DNA of 64,000 bases from Flavobacterium sangjuense. GTDB taxonomy: Bacteria > Bacteroidota > Bacteroidia > Flavobacteriales > Flavobacteriaceae. The position numbers were made by a program, and so were the translations under genes. The notes below the pieces were generated by a model that was given only the letters and a program-made list of their open reading frames with translations, did no database searches and was not told the DNA's origin. Positions 17,492 to 26,813 of this stretch are shown here, piece after piece. The stretch is taken from NCBI RefSeq assembly GCF_004797125.1, contig NZ_CP038810.1, positions 1,426,001-1,490,000 on the forward strand, written 5' to 3'. Positions within the stretch are counted from its first letter, which is position 1. Each line of letters begins with the position of its first letter.

Positions 17492-20400
17492 ATGAAAAAA
17501 AGTACACTACTACAATTTTTTGGTTTTCCCTGTTGTGACAGTTATGTCACAAATGAAGGTGAAAGTGGTCTAAAGTTTGATTTTTCCAAATCAAGCACCA
17601 CGGATTCTGATTGCCCTGATGACAGAGGCAGCATAAAAAATAAAGGTATGATTAGCATTGCGATGTTATTCGTGCTTTTTTTATTTTCTAACTTTTTGAC
17701 AGCGCAAACTATTACGGTTGACGGTAATCCGGCAGACTGGTCCGGTAACGCAAGTGCACTGCATGTGCAGGATGCCTTTGGTAACGGGCAGGTGGATAAC
17801 CAATTTACCACCGGCTCCAAAGATTTCTTCTTTGCAGTAGATTTACAATGGTCTATCAGTCAGACTAAGGCAAAAAATGACATAGCCAATGGAGCTTTTC
17901 AACTTGCCAATCAGGTAAAATACATTGATACTGACCTTGAGGAAGTAACACTTAATGGTACCTTTTTAGTATTTGCGGGTGACAGAACTTCCAATAATGG
18001 GGATGCTCAGATTGGATTTTGGTTCTATTTAAATGGAACGCACCCGGTTGACGAAGGTGGATTAAAGAATTTTAAACCGCCACATGTTCGTGGAGACCTT
18101 TTGGTATTGGCCAATTTTACCGGTGGTGGTAGATTGGGTACAGTATCTGTTTACAGATGGGTAGGAGGAGAACCTGTTACACCTGGTTCTTCATATGTCC
18201 CTAATACAAATAATAATTTAGAAACTACAAACGTAGCCAGTGTTGTTGCTGAAAATAATGCTACGAGTTATCCGGTTCCTGCTGGTTGGGGATTTTTACC
18301 TAGAACACCTTTAAATTATCAAACAAACGAATTTTATGAAGGTTTTGTAGATTTAAGTACAATTGGAGGAAACACGAACTTTACATGTTCTGCAACGGTT
18401 TTACTTGAAACAAGATCATCACAATCAGTTACTGCTTCTTTGGATGACTTTGTTGGCGGAACTTTAGGAAATGTTCCTGTAGTTACTGTTAACTCACCAT
18501 CTATTACTTGTGCGGGAGGAAGTGCTCAGGTTACTGCTACCGTTGACCCAGTTGGAACATATACTTATGTATGGACAGTACCGCCAGGTGCGACTGATCC
18601 GGGGAATGTATCTACTTTTAGTACTAGTGTACCAGGAACTTATTCTGTTATTGTTACAAATGAAACGGGTTGTGAATCGAATCCTGGTTCAGGAGTCGTT
18701 TCGACTCCAACGGCTGTTGAACTAACCGCTCAGGGAACTAATCCACCATGTTTTGGAGGCACAGGTTCAATTACGTTCAGTGCAACAGGCGGAACAGGAG
18801 CTATAACATATACCGTAAACGGAAATGCAGCTACTTCACCGGCAACGGGATTAGCAGCAGGCGTTTATACTATTGTCGCTACAGATGCCAACGGATGTAC
18901 TGATTCAGAGCAGGTGACTATTACAGTTCCAACAGCAGTTAACTTAACCGCTCAGGGAACTAATCCACCATGTTTTGGAGGTGCAGGTTCAATTACGTTC
19001 AGTGCTACAGGCGGAACAGGAGCTAAAACGTATACCGTAAACGGAAATGCAGCTACTTCACCGGCAACGGGATTGGCAGCAGGCGTTTATACTATCGTGG
19101 CTACCGATGTAAACGGCTGTACTGATACAGAACAGGTAACGATTACAGTTCCAACAGCTGTTAACTTAACCGCTCAGGGAACTGACCCATTATGTTTCGG
19201 AGGTACAGGTTCAATAACGTTCAGCGCAACAGGCGGAACAGGAGCTAAAACGTATACTGTAAACGGAAATGCAGCTACTTCACCGGCAACGGGATTGGCA
19301 GCAGGAGTTTACACTATCGTGGCTACCGACGTTAACGGTTGTACAGATACAGAGCAGGTGACTATTACAGTTCCAACTGCTGTTGAATTAACCGCTCAGG
19401 GAACTAACCCACCATGTTTTGGAGGTACAGGTTCAATCACGTTCAGTGCTACAGGCGGAACTGGAGCTAAAACGTATACTGTAAACGGAAACGCAGCTAC
19501 ATCACCCGCAACGGGATTGGCAGCAGGAGTTTATACTATTGTGGCTACCGATGTAAACGGATGTACTGATACAGAACAGGTAACGATTACAGTTCCAACA
19601 GCAGTTAACTTAACCGCTCAGGGAACTAACCCACCATGTTTCGGAGGTACAGGTTCAATCACGTTTAGTGCTACAGGCGGAACAGGAGCTAAAACGTATA
19701 CCGTAAACGGAAATGCAGCTACATCACCGGCAACGGGATTGGCAGCAGGAGTTTACACTATTGTGGCTACCGATGTAAATGGTTGTACTGATACAGAACA
19801 GGTGACTATTACTATCCCAACAGCAGTTAATCTAACCGCTCAGGGAACTAATCCACCATGTTTTGGAGGTACAGGTTCAATTACGTTCAGTGCTACAGGC
19901 GGAACAGGAGCTAAAACATATACTGTAAACGGAAACGCAGCTACATCACCCGCAACGGGATTGGCAGCAGGAGTTTATACTATTGTGGCTACCGATGTAA
20001 ACGGATGTACTGATACAGAACAGGTAACGATTACAGTTCCAACAGCAGTTAACTTAACCGCTCAGGGAACTAACCCACCATGTTTCGGAGGTACAGGTTC
20101 AATTACGTTCAGTGCTACAGGCGGAACAGGAGCTAAAACATATACCGTAAACGGAAATGCAGCTACTTCACCGGCAACGGGATTGGCAGCAGGCGTTTAC
20201 ACTATCGTGGCTACCGATGTAAACGGATGTACTGATACAGAGCAGGTGACTATTACTATCCCAACAGCAGTTAACTTAACAGCTCAGGGAACTAACCCAC
20301 CATGTTTTGGAGGTACAGGTTCAATTACGTTCAGTGCAACAGGCGGAACAGGAGCTAAAACGTATACCGTAAACGGAAATGCAGCTACATCACCGGCAAC

Positions 20401-23400
20401 GGGATTGGCAGCAGGCGTTTACACTATCGTGGCTACCGATGTAAATGGCTGTACTGATACAGAACAGGTGACTATTACTATCCCAACAGCAGTTAACTTA
20501 ACCGCTCAGGGAACTAACCCACCATGTTTCGGAGGTACAGGTTCAATCACGTTTAGTGCTACAGGCGGAACAGGAGCTAAAACATATACTGTAAACGGAA
20601 ATGCAGCTACTTCACCGGCAACGGGATTGGCAGCAGGAGTTTATACTATTGTGGCTACCGATGTAAACGGATGTACTGATACAGAACAGGTAACGATTAC
20701 AGTTCCAACAGCAGTTAACTTAACCGCTCAGGGAACTAACCCACCATGTTTCGGAGGTACAGGTTCAATTACGTTCAGTGCTACAGGCGGAACAGGAGCT
20801 AAAACATATACCGTAAACGGAAATGCAGCTACTTCACCGGCAACGGGATTGGCAGCAGGCGTTTACACTATCGTGGCTACCGATGTAAACGGATGTACTG
20901 ATACAGAGCAGGTGACTATTACTATCCCAACAGCAGTTAACTTAACAGCTCAGGGAACTAACCCACCATGTTTTGGAGGTACAGGTTCAATTACGTTCAG
21001 TGCAACAGGCGGAACAGGAGCTAAAACATATACTGTAAACGGAAATGCAGCTACATCACCGGCAACGGGATTGGCAGCAGGCGTTTACACTATCGTGGCT
21101 ACCGATGTAAATGGCTGTACTGATACAGAACAGGTAACGATTACTATCCCAACAGGAGTTAACTTAACCGCTCAGGGAACTAATCCACCATGTTTTGGAG
21201 GTACAGGTTCAATTACGTTCAGTGCTACAGGCGGAACAGGAACTATAACGTATACTGTAAACGGAAACGCAGCTACTTCACCGGCAACGGGATTGGCAGC
21301 AGGCGTTTACACTATCGTGGCTACCGATGCTAGTGGATGTACTGATACAGAGCAGGTAACGATTACAGTTCCAACAGCAGTTAATCTAACCGCTCAGGGA
21401 ACTAATCCACCATGTTTTGGAGGTACGGGTTCAATCACGTTCAGTGCTACAGGCGGAACAGGAGCTAAAACATATACCGTAAACGGAAATGCAGCTACTT
21501 CACCGGCAACGGGATTGGCAGCAGGCGTTTACACTATCGTGGCTACCGATGTAAACGGATGTACTGATACAGAACAGGTGACTATTACTATCCCAACAGC
21601 AGTTAATCTAACCGCTCAGGGAACTAACCCACCATGTTTCGGAGGTACAGGTTCAATCACGTTCAGTGCTACAGGCGGAACAGGAGCTAAAACCTATACC
21701 GTAAACGGAAATGCAGCTACTTCACCGGCAACGGGATTGGCAGCAGGCGTTTACACTATTGTGGCTACCGATGTAAATGGTTGTACTGATACAGAGCAGG
21801 TAACGATAACAGTTCCAACAGCAGTTAATCTAACCGCTCAGGGAACTAACCCACCATGTTTCGGAGGTACAGGTTCAATCACGTTCAGTGCTACAGGCGG
21901 AACAGGAGCTAAAACCTATACTGTAAACGGAAATGCAGCTACTTCACCGGCAACGGGATTGGCAGCAGGAGTTTATACTATTGTGGCTACCGATGTAAAC
22001 GGCTGTACTGATACAGAACAGGTGACTATTACTATTCCAACAGCAGTTAATCTAACCGCTCAGGGAACTAACCCACCATGTTTCGGAGGTACAGGTTCAA
22101 TCACGTTCAGTGCTACAGGCGGAACAGGAGCTAAAACATATACCGTAAACGGAAATGCAGCTACTTCACCGGCAACGGGATTGGCAGCAGGCGTTTACAC
22201 TATCGTGGCTACCGATGTAAATGGCTGTACTGATACAGAACAGGTAACGATTACTATCCCAACAGCAGTTAATCTAACCGCTCAGGGAACTAACCCACCA
22301 TGTTTCGGAGGTACAGGTTCAATCACGTTTAGTGCTACAGGCGGAACAGGAGCTAAAACGTATACCGTAAACGGAAATGCAGCTACATCACCGGCAACGG
22401 GATTGGCAGCAGGAGTTTACACTATTGTGGCTACCGATGTAAATGGTTGTACTGATACAGAACAGGTGACTATTACTATCCCAACAGCAGTTAATCTAAC
22501 CGCTCAGGGAACTAATCCACCATGTTTTGGAGGTACAGGTTCAATTACGTTCAGTGCTACAGGCGGAACAGGAGCTAAAACATATACTGTAAACGGAAAC
22601 GCAGCTACATCACCCGCAACGGGATTGGCAGCAGGAGTTTATACTATTGTGGCTACCGATGTAAACGGATGTACTGATACAGAACAGGTAACGATTACAG
22701 TTCCAACAGCAGTTAACTTAACCGCTCAGGGAACTAACCCACCATGTTTCGGAGGTACAGGTTCAATTACGTTCAGTGCTACAGGCGGAACAGGAGCTAA
22801 AACATATACCGTAAACGGAAATGCAGCTACTTCACCGGCAACGGGATTGGCAGCAGGCGTTTACACTATCGTGGCTACCGATGTAAACGGATGTACTGAT
22901 ACAGAGCAGGTGACTATTACTATCCCAACAGCAGTTAACTTAACAGCTCAGGGAACTAACCCACCATGTTTTGGAGGTACAGGTTCAATTACGTTCAGTG
23001 CAACAGGCGGAACAGGAGCTAAAACGTATACCGTAAACGGAAATGCAGCTACATCACCGGCAACGGGATTGGCAGCAGGCGTTTACACTATCGTGGCTAC
23101 CGATGTAAATGGCTGTACTGATACAGAACAGGTGACTATTACTATCCCAACAGCAGTTAACTTAACCGCTCAGGGAACTAACCCACCATGTTTCGGAGGT
23201 ACAGGTTCAATCACGTTTAGTGCTACAGGCGGAACAGGAGCTAAAACATATACTGTAAACGGAAATGCAGCTACTTCACCGGCAACGGGATTGGCAGCAG
23301 GAGTTTATACTATTGTGGCTACCGATGTAAACGGATGTACTGATACAGAACAGGTAACGATTACAGTTCCAACAGCAGTTAACTTAACCGCTCAGGGAAC

Positions 23401-25525
23401 TAACCCACCATGTTTCGGAGGTACAGGTTCAATTACGTTCAGTGCTACAGGCGGAACAGGAGCTAAAACATATACCGTAAACGGAAATGCAGCTACTTCA
23501 CCGGCAACGGGATTGGCAGCAGGCGTTTACACTATCGTGGCTACCGATGTAAACGGATGTACTGATACAGAGCAGGTGACTATTACTATCCCAACAGCAG
23601 TTAACTTAACAGCTCAGGGAACTAACCCACCATGTTTTGGAGGTACAGGTTCAATTACGTTCAGTGCAACAGGCGGAACAGGAGCTAAAACATATACTGT
23701 AAACGGAAATGCAGCTACTTCACCGGCAACGGGATTGGCAGCAGGCGTTTATACTATTGTGGCTACCGATGTAAATGGTTGTACTGATACAGAACAGGTG
23801 ACTATTACTATTCCAACAGCAGTTAATCTAACCGCTCAGGGAACTAACCCACCATGTTTTGGAGGTACAGGTTCAATCACGTTCAGTGCTACAGGCGGAA
23901 CAGGAGCTAAAACCTATACTGTAAACGGAAATGCAGCTACTTCACCGGCAACGGGATTGGCAGCAGGAGTTTATACTATTGTGGCTACCGATGTTAACGG
24001 ATGTACCGATACAGAGCAGGTGACTATTACAGTTCCAACTGAAGTTGTTTTAATAGCTCAGGGAACAGACCCATTATGTTTTGGAGGTACAGGTTCAATC
24101 ACGTTCAGTGCAACAGGTGGAACAGGTGAAAGTACTTATACAGTAAACGGAAATGCAGCTACTTCACCGGCAACGGGATTGGCAGCAGGCGTTTACACTA
24201 TCGTAGCTACCGATGTAAACGGATGTACTGATTCAGAGCAAGTGACTATTACAGTTCCAACAGAAGTTGAGTTGTCATTAACGTCACAACCTGAAGAGTG
24301 TGAAAATGGTGGAAATGGTAGTATTGAGGCTACTTTCTCAGGAGGAACCGGCACATATACCGTAAGTATAGACGCTGGTCCATTTACAGAACAAAGTTCT
24401 CCATACACTTTTGCAAATTTAAATAGTGGTTCACATACCGTTACTGTTAGAGATGCAAATGGATGTGAAGATAGTGCACAAATTACGGTTGAATTAATCC
24501 CTTGTGATCAGTTTTGTACTTATACCCAAGGAGCTTATGGTTCAGCAGGTGGTGCAATGTGTGACGGAACAACAGGAGGTTATACAACTGCCGGAATGAT
24601 TGCACAAATCTTGACAAATCTTGGAGGTACAGTTACTATTGGTAGACCTGGCCGTTCAGTTGTAATGAATTCACCAAGTGCTGTAGATTGTATTATAGAC
24701 AGATTACCTGGTGGTGGTGGTGCAAAAGAACTAAAAGTTGGAGATGTTAATATATGTTCATTACCAGCATCTTATTTACATTCTGGAAGAATTAATAATG
24801 TATTACTTTCTCAAACTATTACGTTAGTATTAAATGGAGGTATACATTCTGAAGATGCTTCAGATTTAAGCGATTTTGTTTTACAAGCAGGTACTATTGC
24901 AACAGCAGAGCCTGAAGGTGGTTGTGGTTCTACTACAGCTACAGAGAGAGTTTGTGGTCACTATGATGAGTTCGGTGTGTGGATAAATACTACCAACGAA
25001 TACACATACAAAACAATTAGTGCTGCTGTAGTCAATGCTATTACTCCAAATGGTAATGGTGACAAAACAGTAGACGGATTAATAGATTTAGCAAACCGTG
25101 CTTTAGGTAATGCCGATGGTGTTATAGGTACAGAAGGAGGCGTAGGTCTTTCAGCTATTAATGCTGCTGTAGATGCATTAAATAATGTTTTCGATGAATG
25201 TAAAATATTCGTTGGATGGAATGTGGCTCCATGCCCAGCAAGACCTGCACCTGTTGCTAAAAACCAACCTGTAATGAATGGTTTATCAGTGATAGCTTAT
25301 CCTAATCCATTTGCAGACAACTTCAAAATTGATGTTAAAACAAGCAATGATGCAGACTTGAATGTGAAAGTATTCGATATGCTAGGAAGATTGTTGCAAA
25401 CTAATAATGTTAAAGTTACTAATGCTGAAACATTAGAGATAGGTGGTAATTATCCAGCTGGAGTTTACAATGTGATTGTTACACAAGGAGAAGAAGTAAA
25501 AACTCAACGTGTGATTAAAAGATAA
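17492..25525 (+). CDS. Giant SprB-repeat surface adhesin with T9SS sorting domain
   Basis: Predicted cell-surface protein of about 2,680 residues, exported by Sec and the type IX system. Using ATG 17492 as start: about 50 polar residues, a hydrophobic signal (SIAMLFVLFLFSNFLTAQ), an N-terminal domain (starting TVDGNPADWSG), an Ig/PKD-like domain (VNSPSITCAGG), 25 identical-length 74-residue SprB-type repeats (18710-24259), one divergent repeat (24260 to about 24505), a Cys-containing domain, and a type A sorting domain (YPNPFADNFKID...RVIKR). Each repeat has two Cys (CFGG and GCTD), probably a disulfide. SprB of Flavobacterium johnsoniae is the motile gliding adhesin; this gene lacks the sprC/D/F neighbours, so it is a SprB-like adhesin, not proven SprB. 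Starts at 17459 and 17648 are also possible. Confidence 0.88.
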   Translation: MKKSTLLQFFGFPCCDSYVTNEGESGLKFDFSKSSTTDSDCPDDRGSIKNKGMISIAMLFVLFLFSNFLTAQTITVDGNPADWSGNASALHVQDAFGNGQVDNQFTTGSKDFFFAVDLQWSISQTKAKNDIANGAFQLANQVKYIDTDLEEVTLNGTFLVFAGDRTSNNGDAQIGFWFYLNGTHPVDEGGLKNFKPPHVRGDLLVLANFTGGGRLGTVSVYRWVGGEPVTPGSSYVPNTNNNLETTNVASVVAENNATSYPVPAGWGFLPRTPLNYQTNEFYEGFVDLSTIGGNTNFTCSATVLLETRSSQSVTASLDDFVGGTLGNVPVVTVNSPSITCAGGSAQVTATVDPVGTYTYVWTVPPGATDPGNVSTFSTSVPGTYSVIVTNETGCESNPGSGVVSTPTAVELTAQGTNPPCFGGTGSITFSATGGTGAITYTVNGNAATSPATGLAAGVYTIVATDANGCTDSEQVTITVPTAVNLTAQGTNPPCFGGAGSITFSATGGTGAKTYTVNGNAATSPATGLAAGVYTIVATDVNGCTDTEQVTITVPTAVNLTAQGTDPLCFGGTGSITFSATGGTGAKTYTVNGNAATSPATGLAAGVYTIVATDVNGCTDTEQVTITVPTAVELTAQGTNPPCFGGTGSITFSATGGTGAKTYTVNGNAATSPATGLAAGVYTIVATDVNGCTDTEQVTITVPTAVNLTAQGTNPPCFGGTGSITFSATGGTGAKTYTVNGNAATSPATGLAAGVYTIVATDVNGCTDTEQVTITIPTAVNLTAQGTNPPCFGGTGSITFSATGGTGAKTYTVNGNAATSPATGLAAGVYTIVATDVNGCTDTEQVTITVPTAVNLTAQGTNPPCFGGTGSITFSATGGTGAKTYTVNGNAATSPATGLAAGVYTIVATDVNGCTDTEQVTITIPTAVNLTAQGTNPPCFGGTGSITFSATGGTGAKTYTVNGNAATSPATGLAAGVYTIVATDVNGCTDTEQVTITIPTAVNLTAQGTNPPCFGGTGSITFSATGGTGAKTYTVNGNAATSPATGLAAGVYTIVATDVNGCTDTEQVTITVPTAVNLTAQGTNPPCFGGTGSITFSATGGTGAKTYTVNGNAATSPATGLAAGVYTIVATDVNGCTDTEQVTITIPTAVNLTAQGTNPPCFGGTGSITFSATGGTGAKTYTVNGNAATSPATGLAAGVYTIVATDVNGCTDTEQVTITIPTGVNLTAQGTNPPCFGGTGSITFSATGGTGTITYTVNGNAATSPATGLAAGVYTIVATDASGCTDTEQVTITVPTAVNLTAQGTNPPCFGGTGSITFSATGGTGAKTYTVNGNAATSPATGLAAGVYTIVATDVNGCTDTEQVTITIPTAVNLTAQGTNPPCFGGTGSITFSATGGTGAKTYTVNGNAATSPATGLAAGVYTIVATDVNGCTDTEQVTITVPTAVNLTAQGTNPPCFGGTGSITFSATGGTGAKTYTVNGNAATSPATGLAAGVYTIVATDVNGCTDTEQVTITIPTAVNLTAQGTNPPCFGGTGSITFSATGGTGAKTYTVNGNAATSPATGLAAGVYTIVATDVNGCTDTEQVTITIPTAVNLTAQGTNPPCFGGTGSITFSATGGTGAKTYTVNGNAATSPATGLAAGVYTIVATDVNGCTDTEQVTITIPTAVNLTAQGTNPPCFGGTGSITFSATGGTGAKTYTVNGNAATSPATGLAAGVYTIVATDVNGCTDTEQVTITVPTAVNLTAQGTNPPCFGGTGSITFSATGGTGAKTYTVNGNAATSPATGLAAGVYTIVATDVNGCTDTEQVTITIPTAVNLTAQGTNPPCFGGTGSITFSATGGTGAKTYTVNGNAATSPATGLAAGVYTIVATDVNGCTDTEQVTITIPTAVNLTAQGTNPPCFGGTGSITFSATGGTGAKTYTVNGNAATSPATGLAAGVYTIVATDVNGCTDTEQVTITVPTAVNLTAQGTNPPCFGGTGSITFSATGGTGAKTYTVNGNAATSPATGLAAGVYTIVATDVNGCTDTEQVTITIPTAVNLTAQGTNPPCFGGTGSITFSATGGTGAKTYTVNGNAATSPATGLAAGVYTIVATDVNGCTDTEQVTITIPTAVNLTAQGTNPPCFGGTGSITFSATGGTGAKTYTVNGNAATSPATGLAAGVYTIVATDVNGCTDTEQVTITVPTEVVLIAQGTDPLCFGGTGSITFSATGGTGESTYTVNGNAATSPATGLAAGVYTIVATDVNGCTDSEQVTITVPTEVELSLTSQPEECENGGNGSIEATFSGGTGTYTVSIDAGPFTEQSSPYTFANLNSGSHTVTVRDANGCEDSAQITVELIPCDQFCTYTQGAYGSAGGAMCDGTTGGYTTAGMIAQILTNLGGTVTIGRPGRSVVMNSPSAVDCIIDRLPGGGGAKELKVGDVNICSLPASYLHSGRINNVLLSQTITLVLNGGIHSEDASDLSDFVLQAGTIATAEPEGGCGSTTATERVCGHYDEFGVWINTTNEYTYKTISAAVVNAITPNGNGDKTVDGLIDLANRALGNADGVIGTEGGVGLSAINAAVDALNNVFDECKIFVGWNVAPCPARPAPVAKNQPVMNGLSVIAYPNPFADNFKIDVKTSNDADLNVKVFDMLGRLLQTNNVKVTNAETLEIGGNYPAGVYNVIVTQGEEVKTQRVIKR
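17533..17552. promoter_or_regulatory. Perfect palindrome TTGTGACA-N4-TGTCACAA in the adhesin 5' region
   Basis: Eight-base arms are perfect complements around GTTA. The spacing resembles sites of CRP/FNR-family regulators (TTGAN-N6-NTCAA class), but binding is not shown. The site lies inside the reading frame if translation starts at 17459 or 17492, and in the 5'UTR if it starts at 17648. Confidence 0.4.
18710..24259 (+). repeat. 25 tandem 222-bp units (74 residues each)
   Basis: The phase was checked by the position of the AACCGCTCAGGG-type segment at 18724 in unit 1 and its counterpart at 24052 in unit 25; the distance of 5,328 bp is exactly 24 x 222. Units 1-4, 12 and 25 differ most at the protein level. 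The rest differ nearly only at synonymous sites and at one Ile/Val position in VTIT(I/V)P. The Ile/Val pattern shows a higher-order period of three units. Confidence 0.95.
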
Positions 25526-25547
25526 TTAGTAATTAAATTTTAAATAG

Positions 25548-25579
25548 AAAACCCTTTCCATTATTGGAAAGGGTTTTTT
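25548..25579 (+). terminator. Strong hairpin terminator of the adhesin gene
   Basis: AAAACCCTTTCC pairs with GGAAAGGGTTTT around ATTATT and is followed by a T run, 23 bp after the stop codon. Confidence 0.9.
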
Positions 25580-25723
25580 GCTTTTATTATGTTTATGATT
25601 GCCATTAATTAAACCCTATTAAGAAAGTTGTTAAGAGAGCCAAATGCATTATGCACATTAAAATAATTCAGGATTAACTATAATGATGGAACTTATCTAA
25701 TATAATTTCAGCTGTAAATTTTC

Positions 25724-26668
25724 TTAATCTTCTATTTGACTTCTCTTAATAGAAATGATTATGCCTACTAAAAGTGACAAAGCAATAAAGCTCAACGAAA
25801 CCCATTCAGGGAATTTATAGTGATGAACTACTAACATTTTAATTCCAACAAAAGTAAGGATGGCTATTAAACTGTATTCAAGACAGCTAAATTTTTCCAA
25901 CATATTTGCCAAAAAGAAATACATGGAACGCAATCCAAGTATAGCAAAAATATTAGAACTAAAAACTAAAAAGGGATCAGATGTGATGGCTAAAATGGCA
26001 GGAACACTATCTAAAGCAAATAGCATATCCATTACTTCAATTACCAGCAAAGCAACAAAAAGAGGAGTTGCGTGATTTATGTTGTTGATTTTTGTAAAAA
26101 AATGCTCTTTCTCCATATGGCTTGTTATCGGTATAACTTTACCAATTACTCTGTATACAAATGATTTCTTTGGATTATACTCTTCTTCGCTTTTTTTGAA
26201 TAACATTTTAAAAGCAGTAAAGAGTAAGAATGCTCCAAACAAATAAGTCATCCAACTGAATTTGTTTATCAATATAACACCAAAGAAAATCATCAGTCCT
26301 CTAAAACCAATAGCACCTAATATTCCCCAAAATAAAATACGATGTTGGTATTTTTGAGGAATTCTAAAGGAAGCAAAAATTATGGCTATTATAAATATGT
26401 TGTCAATGCTTAATGATAATTCTATAAGATAACCGGTGATATATTTTATAGTGGCTACAGCTGGTTTTATTCCTGTTGGATTTGCAATGTATTCATTACT
26501 GTACAACCAATTTACAACTCCCGAAAAAGCAAAAGAAAGCGTAACCCAAACTCCGGTCCAAATTCCGGCCTCTTTTGAGCTAATAATATGTGGTGTTTTA
26601 TTAAATACACCTAAATCTAAAGCAAGAAAAATAAAAATAGCGGCAAAGAATAATATCCAAACAATCAT
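25724..26668 (-). CDS. TerC-family integral membrane protein
   Basis: A 314-residue protein with about 8-9 membrane helices. SLSIDNIFIIAIIFASFRIP (Asp-Asn in a helix) and VIEVMDMLFALDSVPAILAIT are the two TerC signature stretches with conserved Asp/Glu residues in the membrane. TerC/Alx proteins have been linked to tellurite resistance and metal (manganese) export. It is a single gene, convergent with the adhesin gene and not near other ter genes, so a metal-homeostasis role is more likely than tellurite resistance. Confidence 0.88.
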   Translation of the reverse strand: MIVWILFFAAIFIFLALDLGVFNKTPHIISSKEAGIWTGVWVTLSFAFSGVVNWLYSNEYIANPTGIKPAVATIKYITGYLIELSLSIDNIFIIAIIFASFRIPQKYQHRILFWGILGAIGFRGLMIFFGVILINKFSWMTYLFGAFLLFTAFKMLFKKSEEEYNPKKSFVYRVIGKVIPITSHMEKEHFFTKINNINHATPLFVALLVIEVMDMLFALDSVPAILAITSDPFLVFSSNIFAILGLRSMYFFLANMLEKFSCLEYSLIAILTFVGIKMLVVHHYKFPEWVSLSFIALSLLVGIIISIKRSQIED

Positions 26669-26763
26669 AAAATAAAGTATTTATAGATTGCCAAAGATAC
26701 TTTTTTGATTTTTAGAATTTGAAAGAAATTTAAAGAAAGATAGTTTACAGGTTTTAAGCAAAA

Positions 26764-26794
26764 AAAAGTGCCTTCATGAATGAAGACACTTTTT
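26764..26794 (-). terminator. Hairpin terminator of the GSII-type gene
   Basis: On the minus strand AAAGTG-x-CTTCAT pairs with ATGAAG-x-CACTTT with one internal mismatch, followed by a T run, about 20 bp after the stop codon at 26814. Confidence 0.8.
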
Positions 26795-26813
26795 ACTAAA
26801 ACTAAACAAATAT

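Noticed and set aside
18710..24259. Repeat array considered as CRISPR or satellite DNA
   Set aside because: Units are 222 bp, contiguous without spacers, and stay in one open reading frame with a coherent protein repeat; it is an adhesin array.
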